From Desulfosoma caldarium (GTDB lineage Bacteria > Desulfobacterota > Syntrophobacteria > Syntrophobacterales > DSM-9756): DNA of 64,000 bases. Where the stretch lies: assembly GCF_003751385.1 (NCBI RefSeq), contig NZ_RJVA01000011.1, positions 254,412 to 318,411 of the forward strand. The letters are read 5' to 3'. The position numbers and the translations under genes were made by a program. Shown here in pieces: positions 51,030-61,229 of the stretch. The notes beneath the pieces are model-generated. The model was not told where the DNA came from. It did not search any database and saw only the letters and a list, made by a program, of their open reading frames with translations. Each line of letters opens with the position of its first letter. Positions within the stretch are counted from its first letter, which is position 1.

Positions 51030-51611
51030 ATGGGTCAGGTTGGAAGGTGTGGACGCGCGGTTGGAGTCATCATTCTCCTGGTCTTCATGTTGTGGACGGC
51101 TGGAGTCAAGGCCGCGGAGGTGCCGAATTTTCCCAGTGAACTGTCCATCGGCCAGTCGCGCTGTGTGCTGAACGGCTTTGGTGTGCGTAAGAAATTTATT
51201 GTGGACGTTTATTATGGCGCTTTGTACTTGACCGAAAAGTCTTCCAACCCCCAGACGATCATTCAAGCGGACGAGGCTAAGGGCATAGTGATGCATTTCG
51301 TTTACAAGAAAGTGGAAGCCCCAAAGCTGGTGGAAACCTGGAAGGAAGGCTTTGAAAAGACCGCTCCCAACCTCGGTTCGGACCTCAAGAGCCGTGTGGA
51401 GAAATTCATGGGCTACTTCACGGAACCGGTGAAGAAAGGTGAGGAAATTCGGCTGCTTTACGAACCCGGCCTGGGAACCCATGTGGTGATCAAGGGGCAG
51501 GAAAAGGGCGTCGTGCCGGGCGCCGACTTCATGCAGGCGCTTTGGGGCATTTTCCTTGGCGACAATCCTGCTTCGGAATCGTTGAAGAAAGGCATGTTGG
51601 GACAATCGTAG
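51030..51611 (+). CDS. Chalcone-isomerase-like exported protein
   Basis: 193 residues with signal peptide (VGVIILLVFMLWTAGVKAAE). The mature part fits the bacterial chalcone isomerase-like family: LNGFGVRKKFIVDVYYGALYL, KGIVMHFVYKKVEAPKLVE, GEEIRLLYEPGLGTHVVI and QALWGIFLGDNPAS. Bacterial members are not flavonoid enzymes; they probably bind lipids or fatty acids in the periplasm. RBS AAAAGGAGG before ATG 51030. Followed one base after its stop codon by the HNH gene. Confidence 0.88.
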   Translation: MGQVGRCGRAVGVIILLVFMLWTAGVKAAEVPNFPSELSIGQSRCVLNGFGVRKKFIVDVYYGALYLTEKSSNPQTIIQADEAKGIVMHFVYKKVEAPKLVETWKEGFEKTAPNLGSDLKSRVEKFMGYFTEPVKKGEEIRLLYEPGLGTHVVIKGQEKGVVPGADFMQALWGIFLGDNPASESLKKGMLGQS

Positions 51612-51612
51612 A

Positions 51613-51936
51613 ATGCGTCACGAAGAGTTTTTCGAGCCTTTTATGGTCACGGTTTCGCCTGAGCAGATTCGGCGCGAAAAGGAAAAGGCTCGAGCTCTAA
51701 GAAAAACCCAGTGGTGGCAGCGCCAGCTTGCCAAAGGGCGCTGCCACTATTGTGGCAAGGCGGTTTCGTCCAAGGAACTGACCATGGACCACGTGGTACC
51801 CCTGGTGCGCGGCGGGCGCAGCACCAAAGGCAACGTGGTGCCCTGCTGCAAAGAATGCAATTCCAAGAAAAAATACCTGCTGCCCGTGGAATGGGCGGAC
51901 TACCTTAAGCGGTTTGCGCAAACGACATCCTCGTGA
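51613..51936 (+). CDS. HNH endonuclease family protein
   Basis: 107 residues. A basic N-terminal helix leads to an HNH core: CHYCGK, LTMDHVVPLVRGG, NVVPCCKECNSKK, with two CxxC zinc knuckles. Small HNH proteins of this layout act as nicking or structure-specific nucleases of unknown target; no restriction or phage genes are near. Coupled to the chalcone-isomerase-like gene. Confidence 0.88.
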   Translation: MRHEEFFEPFMVTVSPEQIRREKEKARALRKTQWWQRQLAKGRCHYCGKAVSSKELTMDHVVPLVRGGRSTKGNVVPCCKECNSKKKYLLPVEWADYLKRFAQTTSS

Positions 51937-51952
51937 TCGTGCAGGTGATGCG

Positions 51953-52138
51953 ATGACATCGGTCACTCAACCCGCCTCGAGCGAAGAGCAGATGGAATGT
52001 AGCGCATGCCCTTTGGCCGTATATTGTTTTTCGGACCCCAGCACATGGGTTTTTCGCACCATGGCCGAACTTGAAGAGAAGACGCGAAAGATTCGGGAAT
52101 GCGCCGTGCGTAAAGGGGACGTTAAGGCAACACGGTGA
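51953..52138 (+). CDS. Small cysteine-containing protein, 61 residues
   Basis: ATG 51953, 16 bp after the HNH stop, GTGATGCG preceding. Contains CSACPLAVYCFSDPSTWVFR: a CxxC followed by C, in a block reminiscent of small iron-sulfur or zinc proteins; a fourth Cys (ECAVR) comes near the end. Its last 17 bases overlap the 3' end of sbcC on the other strand. No family recognised. Confidence 0.68.
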   Translation: MTSVTQPASSEEQMECSACPLAVYCFSDPSTWVFRTMAELEEKTRKIRECAVRKGDVKATR

Positions 52139-55100
52139 TTCGAGACATGCCCCCCGGTTCCCGTTCCACTTGAATCTGGGTTGGAATCTCTTCGGCCAGC
52201 CGTTTCACATGGGAAATAATGCCCACCATCTTGCCGTTGCTCTGAAGCCGACGCAGCGCTGCGATGACCCGGTAAAGGGTTTCTTCATCCAGAGTTCCAA
52301 AGCCCTCGTCAAGAAAAAGGGACTCGATCTTTCGATGTTGGGCGGCAAGGTCCGCCAAGCCCAAAGCTAAGCTCAGGCTCACCACGAAAGTCTCGCCACC
52401 GGAAAGGGTGCGCACAGATCGCTGGCTTCTCTGGTGCATGAGATCCTCGACCACCAAGCCAAAGCCGTTGTCTTTCATGGGGCGCAGCCTGTAGCGGCCG
52501 CTGAGGAGTTCCAGGTGGGTGTTGGCCTGTTCCATGAGGCGCTCCAGCATGGCCCGGCGCACTTTTTCTCGAGCCTCGGCGCTCTGTACCTCCCGAAAGG
52601 CCTTTTCCTCGGCCGCCAGTTCTCCCAGAAGTCGCTCTTGATCCTCCACGGCTTGAAGCAATTCTCGGTGTTCCTGAATTGATTGATGAAAGCGGTCCAA
52701 CCGAGCCTCAAGGTCGTGGAGTTCCTGCTGCAGGCTCTCAATGCGCTTGTGCCGGTCGAGGATGCGCTCGGCAAGCTCTTGCGCCGATGCCCCTTCTTCG
52801 AGGACCGGCCCAACCGCAGAAATGGCTTGCTGTGCTGCGTCGACGAGGGCGCGAGCTTTTGTCAAGTTTTCGCGGGCATGGGCAACCCGATCCCGAAAGG
52901 CCGGCTCGTCCTTCAATAATTTGAACGCAGCCAACGCCGTCGTCACGGAATCCAGCCCGATGAGCCTGACGGAGTCTTCGAGCTCCTTTCGTAAGGCTTC
53001 ATAAGTTTTCTGACTGGTTTGCAGCTCCGTTTCAAGGGCCAGCAGCTCTTTGGCCGTCGCTTGGAGACTTTGTTGGAGTTCTTCCATGCGCCCTTGCAGT
53101 TCTTCCTGTTCACGACTCCACCGCTGCAAGTTTTCCTCTAAGCTCCGCTGTTCAGCCTCTGCGTCACGCCCGAGATAAATGGCTTCTCGTTCAGCTTTCA
53201 TGGATGCCAGGGTGGATTGCAAAGACTCGACCTGCATGCCGGCTGCCTCTTTTTCCTTTTCCAGGCGCGCCAGGTTCAGGGCAATGGCTTCCAACTGTGA
53301 CTTCAAAGAGGGTATACGCTCCGCAAGATCCCTCTGTTCCTGTGCCGCCCGCTCATAGGAAAGCCGGCGCCGATGAAGACGCTGAAGCAGGGGGGTCTCC
53401 TGACCCTTTTCGGGAAGCCGTTCTCCGTAAGCCGGTAAGAATCGTTGGAGATCCCCAGCCACGGCCTGTGCGTCACCCCTCAACTGCTCCAGCGATCTTT
53501 GGATCTTCATGACGGCTTCTTGATGCTCTCGATATGTTTCCTCAAGACGCCGACGCTTTTCTTCATCCCTTGAAGAAGCCCGAAGTCTTCGGCGAAGCGT
53601 CCAGTCCACCCATGCCACGCGCCATCTTTTGAACCGGCTGGAACGAAGCACCGATCGAGCATGCCGAAGGCCTTCTTGGAGGCCGCGAAGGGTTTCTTCC
53701 AGGGTGTGCGGCTCGGCCAGGTCCACGTTCAGGCCGGCTTTACGGCAGACTTCCTGCCATTCTTCATGGATTTGGGATGCAGCCTGCGCCTTTTTTTCCA
53801 GCTGAATGCTTTCAGTGTCCATATTTGACAATTCGGCTTTGAGGGCGGTGATACGGTCTTGAAGGGCATCGATTCGGCCGTGAAGTTCCGAAAAGTCTGG
53901 GAGACCTTCCGTGACAAAGGGATGGGTGGGGGAACCGCACAGAGGGCATGGCTTTCCTTCTTGCAGCATGGCCCGTTCGCTGCTGACCCTTTGAAAACTT
54001 TCCCTCCACGTTATGTCGGCTTCATAAAGGCGAATGTGCGCGAGGGCTTCTTCCAGGGCCGCGAGCGTTTTCGCCCGGCGTGCCCTCAGCTTTTCACGCG
54101 CCTTTTCCATGTCCGTGGCGAGGCCTTGTTGGTGAAAGCGCCGGGAAATGGATAGAAGTTTCTTGTAAGCGGAAAGGTATCTCTTGCGTTTCTTGATGTC
54201 TTCTTTCAAGTTTTCTGGCGTCTTGTCCCCGATGAGCGCTCGAATTTCCTGTTTGAGGGATTCTTTTTTGAGGACAGCCCGACCGGCTTTGGCCTGCATG
54301 CGCTGGTGCCGCGCTCGTGCCCGTTCCAGGTCCGTTGCCACTTTTTCAAGGCTCTTTTGGGCTTCCGGCAGTTGAGCTGCTAGAGAGTCTTCTTCTTCTC
54401 GAAGACGCGCCAGTCGCTCCAAAAGTTCCTGAATCTTGACCATGTCTTTGGCCAAAGCGGCGTCGGTTCTGTCTTGATCCAGTTTCTCGGCCAGGGATGT
54501 GGCTCGGGCGGATGTTTCCTCCAGGTGGGCCTTGATCTGATCTTGGCGGGCCAGCGCGTCTCGATGAGCGCGCTCCAATTCCATGGATCGGGCCAAAGCC
54601 TCTTGAAGCCGCTGCTCGTGTCGCTGAATTTCCCGGTCTTTGCGCGCGGCGTGTTCCAGATCGGGAAGTCTGGCTGCGTACTGTTGCTGTGCTTCTTCCA
54701 AGGAAGACCGGGCCATGGCCCAACGGTTTTGCAATTCCTGCAGTGTTTTTCGTTCCTCGGCCGATTTTTGACGAAGATGATCCATGCGGCTTTGAAGCCC
54801 TTGCCGGGTTTCCTCTAGTGTCATGAACCGCCGCAAGGCCTCCATGACGGGTTCGTTACCCCGCAGAGCTTCCATGTGCTGCAGGGCTTGCTGCGCTGCC
54901 TGGTCTTGGGCTTCGGCGGCCGAAAGGTTTTCTTGTGCTTGTTGAAGCTCTTGGTGCAAGCGTTCCACCGTTTCGAGCCGGCGTTTCCTTTCTTCCAGTT
55001 GAGCCATTTCTGCCTGCAGATCGTCCAGTTCGGCCCGCCGTTCGCTTCGCTGTTGTTCCAGTTCCCGCTGGCGCTCTCGGTCCACCAGGGGATATGAGGC

Positions 55101-55703
55101 GGCACGTTCCTGGAGCTGTAGCAAACGTTCCCGTGCAGCCGCTGTCCGGTGTTGAAGCTCCTGGGCCAGGTCCTGAGCCACTTCCGCGCCCATGATCATT
55201 TCAAGAATTTCCGCCCGTTCACTTTCCAGAGCGTTCAGAAAAGCGGCAAATTGGCCCTGAGCCAGAAGAACCGAGCGGCAGAATCGTTTGAAATCCAACC
55301 CGGTGAGTTCGCTCAGTCGCGAGCGGACGCGAAGCACGCGATCTTCCAAAAGCTTTTCCGTGCCATTAACAAGGGAAAGGGACATTTCGGGGCCGAGAAG
55401 CCCGTTGGGTCCTTGTCGAGCCCACCATCGGCTGCGATAGACCTTTTCGGCCACCTGAAAGGTGACCTCGGCATAGGATTCCTCTTCTAGCCAGCTGGTA
55501 ATGTCCCGTTCCGGATGGCGAAGGCGCGCGGTTTCCCCGTACAGACCGAGGGTGATGGCGTCCAAAATGGAGGATTTTCCCGCGCCGTTCGGCCCGGTGA
55601 TGGCAAAGAGTCCGGTGTCCGAAAGAGGAGGGGCATCAAAGCGAATGTCCCATTCGCCTCGAAGGGAGCTGATGTTCTTGAAGCGAAGGCGCAGTATTTT
55701 CAT
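52122..55703 (-). CDS. sbcC: Exonuclease SbcC, ATPase subunit of SbcCD
   Basis: 1,193 residues. N-terminal Walker A FAITGPNGAGKSSILDAITLGLYG and SWLEEESYAEVTF; long coiled coils (about 180-560 and 640-1020); zinc hook CPLC at C586-C589 (GKPCPLCGSPTHP); C-terminal signature LSGGETFVVSLSLALGLADL and Walker B SLFLDEGFGTLD. With SbcD it cleaves hairpins and processes breaks. No sbcD gene is next to it; the gene upstream on this strand is oppF. A short remnant frame (CERIMEFKA then TGA) ends inside the sbcC start as ATGA and could be the tail of a lost partner. Confidence 0.95.
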   Translation of the reverse strand: MKILRLRFKNISSLRGEWDIRFDAPPLSDTGLFAITGPNGAGKSSILDAITLGLYGETARLRHPERDITSWLEEESYAEVTFQVAEKVYRSRWWARQGPNGLLGPEMSLSLVNGTEKLLEDRVLRVRSRLSELTGLDFKRFCRSVLLAQGQFAAFLNALESERAEILEMIMGAEVAQDLAQELQHRTAAARERLLQLQERAASYPLVDRERQRELEQQRSERRAELDDLQAEMAQLEERKRRLETVERLHQELQQAQENLSAAEAQDQAAQQALQHMEALRGNEPVMEALRRFMTLEETRQGLQSRMDHLRQKSAEERKTLQELQNRWAMARSSLEEAQQQYAARLPDLEHAARKDREIQRHEQRLQEALARSMELERAHRDALARQDQIKAHLEETSARATSLAEKLDQDRTDAALAKDMVKIQELLERLARLREEEDSLAAQLPEAQKSLEKVATDLERARARHQRMQAKAGRAVLKKESLKQEIRALIGDKTPENLKEDIKKRKRYLSAYKKLLSISRRFHQQGLATDMEKAREKLRARRAKTLAALEEALAHIRLYEADITWRESFQRVSSERAMLQEGKPCPLCGSPTHPFVTEGLPDFSELHGRIDALQDRITALKAELSNMDTESIQLEKKAQAASQIHEEWQEVCRKAGLNVDLAEPHTLEETLRGLQEGLRHARSVLRSSRFKRWRVAWVDWTLRRRLRASSRDEEKRRRLEETYREHQEAVMKIQRSLEQLRGDAQAVAGDLQRFLPAYGERLPEKGQETPLLQRLHRRRLSYERAAQEQRDLAERIPSLKSQLEAIALNLARLEKEKEAAGMQVESLQSTLASMKAEREAIYLGRDAEAEQRSLEENLQRWSREQEELQGRMEELQQSLQATAKELLALETELQTSQKTYEALRKELEDSVRLIGLDSVTTALAAFKLLKDEPAFRDRVAHARENLTKARALVDAAQQAISAVGPVLEEGASAQELAERILDRHKRIESLQQELHDLEARLDRFHQSIQEHRELLQAVEDQERLLGELAAEEKAFREVQSAEAREKVRRAMLERLMEQANTHLELLSGRYRLRPMKDNGFGLVVEDLMHQRSQRSVRTLSGGETFVVSLSLALGLADLAAQHRKIESLFLDEGFGTLDEETLYRVIAALRRLQSNGKMVGIISHVKRLAEEIPTQIQVEREPGGMSRITVLP

Positions 55704-55845
55704 GCTTTGAACTCCATGATCCGTTCACAATCGTTCCACCCTGCCGTGTCACGATCCCGTCACGCCGATCCTCTTTTGTCAAGCTTTTCCTTGACATCGG
55801 TCGAAGAGGTTTTGGGTTGGCCTGCATGGGGCGTTCCGCCGCACG

Positions 55846-56817
55846 TCAGCGACGGTGACAAGCCACGCGCCGACCTGAGCCGAGGTCTCTCAACGGCGGC
55901 ACCCATTGGCTGCAGATGGCTTCTCGTTCCCGGCATCGAGGATGAAAAGCACAGCCACTTGGGGGTCGAATGGGGCTGGGAACATCGCCCTCCAAAAGAA
56001 TGCGTGCCTTTCGAATTGCTGCCTTGGGGTCAGGGACGGGAGCGGCCGACAAAAGGGCTTGTGCATAGGGGTGAAGGGGTTCCTGAAAAAAAGCTTCCTT
56101 CGGGCCGGTTTCCACCAGACGTCCCAGATACATGACCCCGATGCGGTGCGCCATGTGTTGTACCACCCTCAGGTCATGGGAAATGAACAAGTAGGTGAGT
56201 TTCATCTGCTCTTGAAGTTCTTCCAAGAGGTTGATCACTTGGGCTTGAATGGAAACATCCAAGGCCGAGACGGGCTCATCGGCCACCAAAAAGATCGGGT
56301 TCAGGGCCAGGGCTCGAGCGATGACAATGCGCTGGCGTTGTCCTCCGGAAAATTCATGAGGATAACGTTCGGCGTGGTCCGGCCTGAGCCCTACGCGATG
56401 AAGCAAGTCGGCGACCTTTTCTCGACGTTCCGCGGCCGAGCCCCATCGATGAATCACCAGGGGCTCTTCTATGAGTTGACCAATTTTTTTTCTGGGGTTC
56501 AAGGCCGAATAGGGATCTTGGTATATGATTTGAGCGCGGCGACGGAACTGAAAGATTTCTCGGGCACTCAGGGATTCCAAATCTTTCCCTTCAAAGAACA
56601 CGTGCCCACTGCTCGGCTCCTCCAGGCGCAGCAGGAGGCGCCCCAGCGTCGATTTACCGCACCCGCTTTCCCCGACAAGGGCGAAGACTTCCCGACGGGC
56701 TATGGAGAAACTCACATCCTCCACGGCTCGAACCACACCCGCCCTGGATCCAAAACCCGTTCCGTGAAGGGGGTAATGTTTAACAAGATTTTTCGCCTCG
56801 CAGATGACTTCTTTCAT
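55846..56817 (-). CDS. oppF: Dipeptide/oligopeptide ABC transporter ATPase (DppF/OppF)
   Basis: 323 residues. Walker [16 protein letters not shown], signature [20 protein letters not shown], Walker [15 protein letters not shown]-loop FISHDL. Ends with the C-terminal OppF/DppF extension holding the [15 protein letters not shown] cysteine motif. Last gene of the operon; ATG overlaps the oppD stop (ATGA). OppF rather than OppD by order and by the shorter regulatory tail. Energises peptide uptake. Confidence 0.92.
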   Translation of the reverse strand: MKEVICEAKNLVKHYPLHGTGFGSRAGVVRAVEDVSFSIARREVFALVGESGCGKSTLGRLLLRLEEPSSGHVFFEGKDLESLSAREIFQFRRRAQIIYQDPYSALNPRKKIGQLIEEPLVIHRWGSAAERREKVADLLHRVGLRPDHAERYPHEFSGGQRQRIVIARALALNPIFLVADEPVSALDVSIQAQVINLLEELQEQMKLTYLFISHDLRVVQHMAHRIGVMYLGRLVETGPKEAFFQEPLHPYAQALLSAAPVPDPKAAIRKARILLEGDVPSPIRPPSGCAFHPRCREREAICSQWVPPLRDLGSGRRVACHRR

Positions 56818-57791
56818 GACCCGATGACCAGATGCCAGCATCGAACGCGATGCCCTTGGGAAAGCTCTGTCCAGGGCGGAACGTCAACCAAGCAGGGCCC
56901 TTTGGCTCGTGAGCAACGGTCCTGAAAAGCGCAGCCTTGAGGCAGCCGGTGAAGGCTAGGCACCGTGCCCGGAATGGGTGTGAGTTTTCCCCTGGGCCCA
57001 GCGATTTTGGGCAGAGACGCAAAGAGCCCCTGAGTGTACGGGTGTGCCGGATTGGAGAACAGCTCTTCTACGCTGGCTTCTTCCACGACCCTTCCTGCGT
57101 ACATTACCACGACACGGCGGCAAGTTTCCGCCACAACGCCCAGGTCATGCGTGATCAGCAAAACAGCCATGCCGATTTCTTCTTTTAGTCGGCGCATGAG
57201 ATCCAGGATTTGAGCCTGAATGGTCACATCCAAGGCGGTTGTGGGTTCGTCCGCGATGAGGATTCTGGGCCGACAGGCTAAGGCCATGGCAATCATGACC
57301 CTTTGGCGCATGCCGCCGGACATCTGATGTGGATAGTAGTGCGCTCGCGATTCAGGATCGGGAATGCCCACCAGGGACAGAGCGCGGACGGCTTCGCGCG
57401 CAGCTTCTTTTTTGCTCAATCCCCTGTGTTTGCGAAGCACTTCTTGAATTTGAAAGCCCACGGTGGACACAGGATTGAGAGATGTCATGGGTTCCTGAAA
57501 AATCATGGAAATCTCGTTGCCGCGCAGGCGTCGCAAAGCGCTTTCGGGAAGGGAGACAAGATCGACACCCGCATACAGGATGCGCCCCGCGGCGATTCTT
57601 CCCTGAGGCTTGGGAATGAGCCGCAGTATGGAAAGCGCCGTCACGCTCTTACCGCATCCGCTTTCTCCCACAATTCCCAAGGTCTCGCCGTGATGCAGCT
57701 GAAGATCCACACCGTCCACGGCACGCACGACGCCGTGCCGCAGGCGAAACTCAGTGCACAGGCCCTGGATATCCAACAGAGCGGGTGTCAT
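56814..57791 (-). CDS. oppD: Dipeptide/oligopeptide ABC transporter ATPase (DppD/OppD)
   Basis: 325 residues. Walker [21 protein letters not shown]-loop [13 protein letters not shown], signature [20 protein letters not shown], Walker [14 protein letters not shown], and the RCSRAKGPC cysteine region at the C-terminus. Overlaps oppC by ATGA. Works as a heterodimer with OppF on the cytoplasmic face. Confidence 0.93.
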   Translation of the reverse strand: MTPALLDIQGLCTEFRLRHGVVRAVDGVDLQLHHGETLGIVGESGCGKSVTALSILRLIPKPQGRIAAGRILYAGVDLVSLPESALRRLRGNEISMIFQEPMTSLNPVSTVGFQIQEVLRKHRGLSKKEAAREAVRALSLVGIPDPESRAHYYPHQMSGGMRQRVMIAMALACRPRILIADEPTTALDVTIQAQILDLMRRLKEEIGMAVLLITHDLGVVAETCRRVVVMYAGRVVEEASVEELFSNPAHPYTQGLFASLPKIAGPRGKLTPIPGTVPSLHRLPQGCAFQDRCSRAKGPCLVDVPPWTELSQGHRVRCWHLVIGS

Positions 57792-58627
57792 CGAGACCTC
57801 AAGGTCGGGTCCAGCACGTCGCGCAGTCCGTCTCCAAATAGGTTAAAGCCGAGCACCAATAGCAAGATGGCCAAACCCGGAAAGGCAGCCACATGAGGTG
57901 CCGTTTGGATGTATTGCCGCCCTTCGCTGAGCATGGCACCCCATTCAGGCTGCGGCGGCTGGGCTCCAAGTCCGAGAAAGCCCAGAGCCGCCGCTTGCAG
58001 CACAGCGGTGCCCATGCCCAGCGTGGCGTAGACGATAATGGGGGCAAAGGTGTTGGGCAAAATATGAAAGAAAAGCACTCGAGCATGGCTTCCCCCTAGA
58101 TGTCGAACGGCTTGGACAAAGAGCCGCTGCCTGAGGGACAAGACGTTGGAGCGCACGATGCGTGCATAATGGGGAATGTAGACGACGCCTACGGCGATCA
58201 TGGTGTTGGGAAGACTGGGACCCAAAATGGCCGTGATGACAATGGCCAACAGCACGGCTGGAAAGGCTAAAAGGACATCCATGATTCGCATGATGAGGCT
58301 GTCCAGTGGATCGCCGAAATACCCTGCTACGAGCCCGAGCAAAGTGCCCGGAACAAGGGAAATGCTCACGCTGATCAAGCCGATCAGGAGGGAAATGCGG
58401 CTGCCGTGAATGACCCGGCTCAGAATATCCCTTCCCAAGCTGTCGGTGCCAAAGAGATGTTTGGATCCGGGAGGTTGCAGTCGGTCCAGCGGGGCCGGCA
58501 CCAAGGGGTCGTAAGGAGCTACGGCGGGTCCGAGCGCCGCAACAATGACAATGCCCACGATGATGCTCAGGCCTAAAGCGGCCGTGCGATGGCGCAGAAG
58601 ATCGCGAAGCAGTTCCGATCTATTCAT
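57788..58627 (-). CDS. oppC: Dipeptide/oligopeptide ABC transporter permease (DppC/OppC)
   Basis: 279 residues, six transmembrane segments. [21 protein letters not shown], then the [19 protein letters not shown] motif characteristic of OppC/DppC, and the EAA loop ([20 protein letters not shown]). Overlaps oppB by 8 bp at its start. Partner of OppB in the inner membrane. Confidence 0.93.
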   Translation of the reverse strand: MNRSELLRDLLRHRTAALGLSIIVGIVIVAALGPAVAPYDPLVPAPLDRLQPPGSKHLFGTDSLGRDILSRVIHGSRISLLIGLISVSISLVPGTLLGLVAGYFGDPLDSLIMRIMDVLLAFPAVLLAIVITAILGPSLPNTMIAVGVVYIPHYARIVRSNVLSLRQRLFVQAVRHLGGSHARVLFFHILPNTFAPIIVYATLGMGTAVLQAAALGFLGLGAQPPQPEWGAMLSEGRQYIQTAPHVAAFPGLAILLLVLGFNLFGDGLRDVLDPTLRSR

Positions 58628-59630
58628 GGATACGAATCCTGGGATCTAAAAACACGTAGACCACATCCACCAGGAGATTGATCAGCGTCATGAGGACCGC
58701 AAAGATAAGAACGCAGCTTTGCACCGCAACGTAGTCGCGCCCCATGAGAGAGTCTACGACGTAGCGCCCCAGGCCGGGCCAGGAAAAAATGGTTTCCGTC
58801 AACACCGCCCCACTGAGCAGCAGGCCTAAATTCAGTCCCAGAACGGTCACCACAGGAAGCATGGCATTGCGAAGGGCATGGCGAAGGACCACCACCCATT
58901 CGTCCATGCCCTTGGCACGAGCCGTTCGAATGTAGTCCTTGTTCAGGACTTCCAACATGCTGGACCGTGTGATGCGTGCCACCACGGCCATGGGGATCGT
59001 GGCCAAGGTCAAGCTGGGGAGCGCTAGGTGATGCAGTCCGTTCCAGAAAACATTCCAGCGCCACGAAAGCACAGCATCCACGAGCACGAGACCCGTAATG
59101 GCCGGAATATTCAGGCTCATGTCCATCCTGCCCATCATGGGAAAGAGAGGGTATTTGACGGAAAAAAGGTACATGAGCATGAGGCCCAACCAAAAGATGG
59201 GCATGGAAACACCCACCAGGGCGAGAAACATGGTGCTGTAATCCCACAAGGAATATTGACGCACGGCGGAAACCACGCCGGCACCCATCCCCAAGACGGT
59301 GGCCAAAAACATGGCCGAAAGAGACAGTTCCACGGTGGCCAACAGCCGAGGGCCGATTTCCTTCAGGACGGGTGTGCCCGTGCGTAAGGACACCCCCAGA
59401 TCCCCTTTCAGGGCAGACGTGAGATAGAACCAGTACTGGACCGCCATGGAGCGGTCCAGCCCCAACTTGTGACGAAGACGTGCCAATTCTTCAGGTGAGG
59501 CATATTCGCCCAAAAGGAGCTGCGCGGGGTCACCGGGAATCATGCGCAGCATGAGAAAGACCAGCAGCGAAACCCCGAACAGGATAACGATCAACTGTCC
59601 AAGACGCCTGCCCACGTAGCCCCATGGCAT
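58620..59630 (-). CDS. oppB: Dipeptide/oligopeptide ABC transporter permease (DppB/OppB)
   Basis: 336 residues from ATG 59630 (GAAGGAGGGA upstream). Opening GYVGRRLGQLIVILFGVSLLVF and MRMIPGDPAQLLLG are diagnostic for OppB/DppB; EAA loop YIRTARAKGMDEWVVVLRHA, then NAMLPVVTVLGLNLGLLLSG. Six transmembrane helices. 17 bp after the binding-protein gene. Confidence 0.94.
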   Translation of the reverse strand: MPWGYVGRRLGQLIVILFGVSLLVFLMLRMIPGDPAQLLLGEYASPEELARLRHKLGLDRSMAVQYWFYLTSALKGDLGVSLRTGTPVLKEIGPRLLATVELSLSAMFLATVLGMGAGVVSAVRQYSLWDYSTMFLALVGVSMPIFWLGLMLMYLFSVKYPLFPMMGRMDMSLNIPAITGLVLVDAVLSWRWNVFWNGLHHLALPSLTLATIPMAVVARITRSSMLEVLNKDYIRTARAKGMDEWVVVLRHALRNAMLPVVTVLGLNLGLLLSGAVLTETIFSWPGLGRYVVDSLMGRDYVAVQSCVLIFAVLMTLINLLVDVVYVFLDPRIRIHE

Positions 59631-59647
59631 GGGTAGAGTCCCTCCTT

Positions 59648-61216
59648 CTACATTTCCTTCCACACCATTTCAAAGGAATTCAGGCCGTTGGGTCGAAGCG
59701 GCACATCATGAAGTCTCTTGCTGTAGCAGCGCACGATGGTCGAATGGGCCAAAGGCACCCACGGAGCCTCTCGATGAAAGATTTCCTGAGCTTTCATGTA
59801 AAGTTTAGCCCGCTCATCTTTGTTAAAGATTATTTGAGCACGTTTCACCATGTCCGTAAATTCGGCGTTTTTCCAAAGCGCTACATTGGCGGCACCCGGC
59901 GTCACGGCCGTATCTGCCGAAAGCAGGCCGTAGAGGAAATTATCGGGATCCGCATTCCCTCCCAACCAGCCTAGCATGCACAGGTCATGCTCGCCGTTGC
60001 CCGTTTTCTTGAGGTAGGTGCCCCAGTCGTAGCGGACGATCTTGGCTTTGACACCCACAGCCCCCAAATAGGCCTGAATCAGTTCAGCCGTCTTCACCGG
60101 TTCCGGCATGTAAGCACGGGATACGGGCATGGCCCACAGTTCCAGTTCCGTGTTGAAATCAAAGCCGGCTTCCTGAAGCAGCTTCTTTGCCTTTTCAGGG
60201 TTGTAGTCATAAGGCTGAACACTGTCGTTGTAACTCCAAATGGTGGGTGGAAATGGATTCTTGGCCGGAATCGCCAATCCTTGAAAGATCGCTTTAATCA
60301 GCGTGTCCTTGTCGATGGCATGGCTGATGGCTTGGCGAACTCGAGGGTCTTTGAGTGCCGGCTTTTCCGTGTTGAAAGCCAGATACCCCACATTGATGCT
60401 CGGACGTTCAATGACCTTAAGGTTTGGATCCTTTCTCACCAGGGCGATGGAATCGGGATCCAAATCGTCGGCGATATCCACGGTGCCTGACTGAAGCGCC
60501 ATGAGCCGCGCAGAAGGCTCAGGAATGGCCTTCAAAATGATCCGTCCCACCTTCGCCTTGTTGCCCCAATAGTTTTCGTTGCGTTCCAGCACGATCTGGT
60601 CGTCTTTGACCCATTTGACGAATTTGAAGGGACCTGTACCCACAGGATGCAAGCCGATCTGGTCCTTGTATTCGGCCAAAGCCTTGGGGGACACGATGGG
60701 GCAAAGCCAGAGGGCCAGGTTGTTAAGCAGCGGAGCATACGGTTTCTTGGTGATCAACTGCACGGTAAACTCATCCACCACCTTCACCTGCGCCACCATG
60801 CCCAGGGAGAGGTTCAGATAGGCCCACTTGCCGTAGGCGTAAAATGGATGGTTCTTGTCGATCACTCGGGCAAAGGAGTCGTAGACCGCCTGGGCATTAA
60901 ATGGCGTGCCGTCATGAAAAGTGACGCCTTTGCGCAGGTGAAACGTCCAGGTGAGTCCATCTGCGCTCACTTCCCAGGCCGTGGCCAGCTGAGGCTCGAT
61001 GTCCATTGAGTTGTCCCCGAATTTGACAAGGTTTTCATAAATCTGAATACCTGCCTTGATGGATTCTCCATCGGTGGCTTGCGCCAGATCCAAAGAAACG
61101 GAATCCCCACCTCGGCCCCAAATCAGCGTGGCGTCCGGATTGGCTTGATCCGCCGCCATACTCGGTGCTGAAACGAAAACACCCAGTAAGGCCAGGATCA
61201 CGAACATCTTCCGCAT
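59648..61216 (-). CDS. oppA: Peptide ABC transporter substrate-binding protein (family 5, DppA/OppA-like)
   Basis: 522 residues. Signal peptide 1-21 (ILALLGVFVSAPSMAAD). Family 5 features: LIWGRGGDSVSLDLAQATDG, WTFHLRKGVTFHDGTPFNA, GTGPFKFVKWVKDD, LAFNTEKPALKDPRVRQAIS and YKDPIC-like sequences absent; DPDNFLYGLLSAD late. The YLAFNTEKPALKDPRVRQAI region is nearest to DppA. Start ATG 61216 after AAGGAGG. Binds di- or oligopeptides in the periplasm. Confidence 0.93.
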   Translation of the reverse strand: MRKMFVILALLGVFVSAPSMAADQANPDATLIWGRGGDSVSLDLAQATDGESIKAGIQIYENLVKFGDNSMDIEPQLATAWEVSADGLTWTFHLRKGVTFHDGTPFNAQAVYDSFARVIDKNHPFYAYGKWAYLNLSLGMVAQVKVVDEFTVQLITKKPYAPLLNNLALWLCPIVSPKALAEYKDQIGLHPVGTGPFKFVKWVKDDQIVLERNENYWGNKAKVGRIILKAIPEPSARLMALQSGTVDIADDLDPDSIALVRKDPNLKVIERPSINVGYLAFNTEKPALKDPRVRQAISHAIDKDTLIKAIFQGLAIPAKNPFPPTIWSYNDSVQPYDYNPEKAKKLLQEAGFDFNTELELWAMPVSRAYMPEPVKTAELIQAYLGAVGVKAKIVRYDWGTYLKKTGNGEHDLCMLGWLGGNADPDNFLYGLLSADTAVTPGAANVALWKNAEFTDMVKRAQIIFNKDERAKLYMKAQEIFHREAPWVPLAHSTIVRCYSKRLHDVPLRPNGLNSFEMVWKEM

Positions 61217-61229
61217 GGCTTCCTCCTTG

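Noticed and set aside
55778-55796. TGTCAAG-N6-CTTGACA inverted repeat as terminator after oppF
   Set aside because: The bases after the stem on the oppF strand are A-rich, not T-rich. It may be an operator but nothing supports that.
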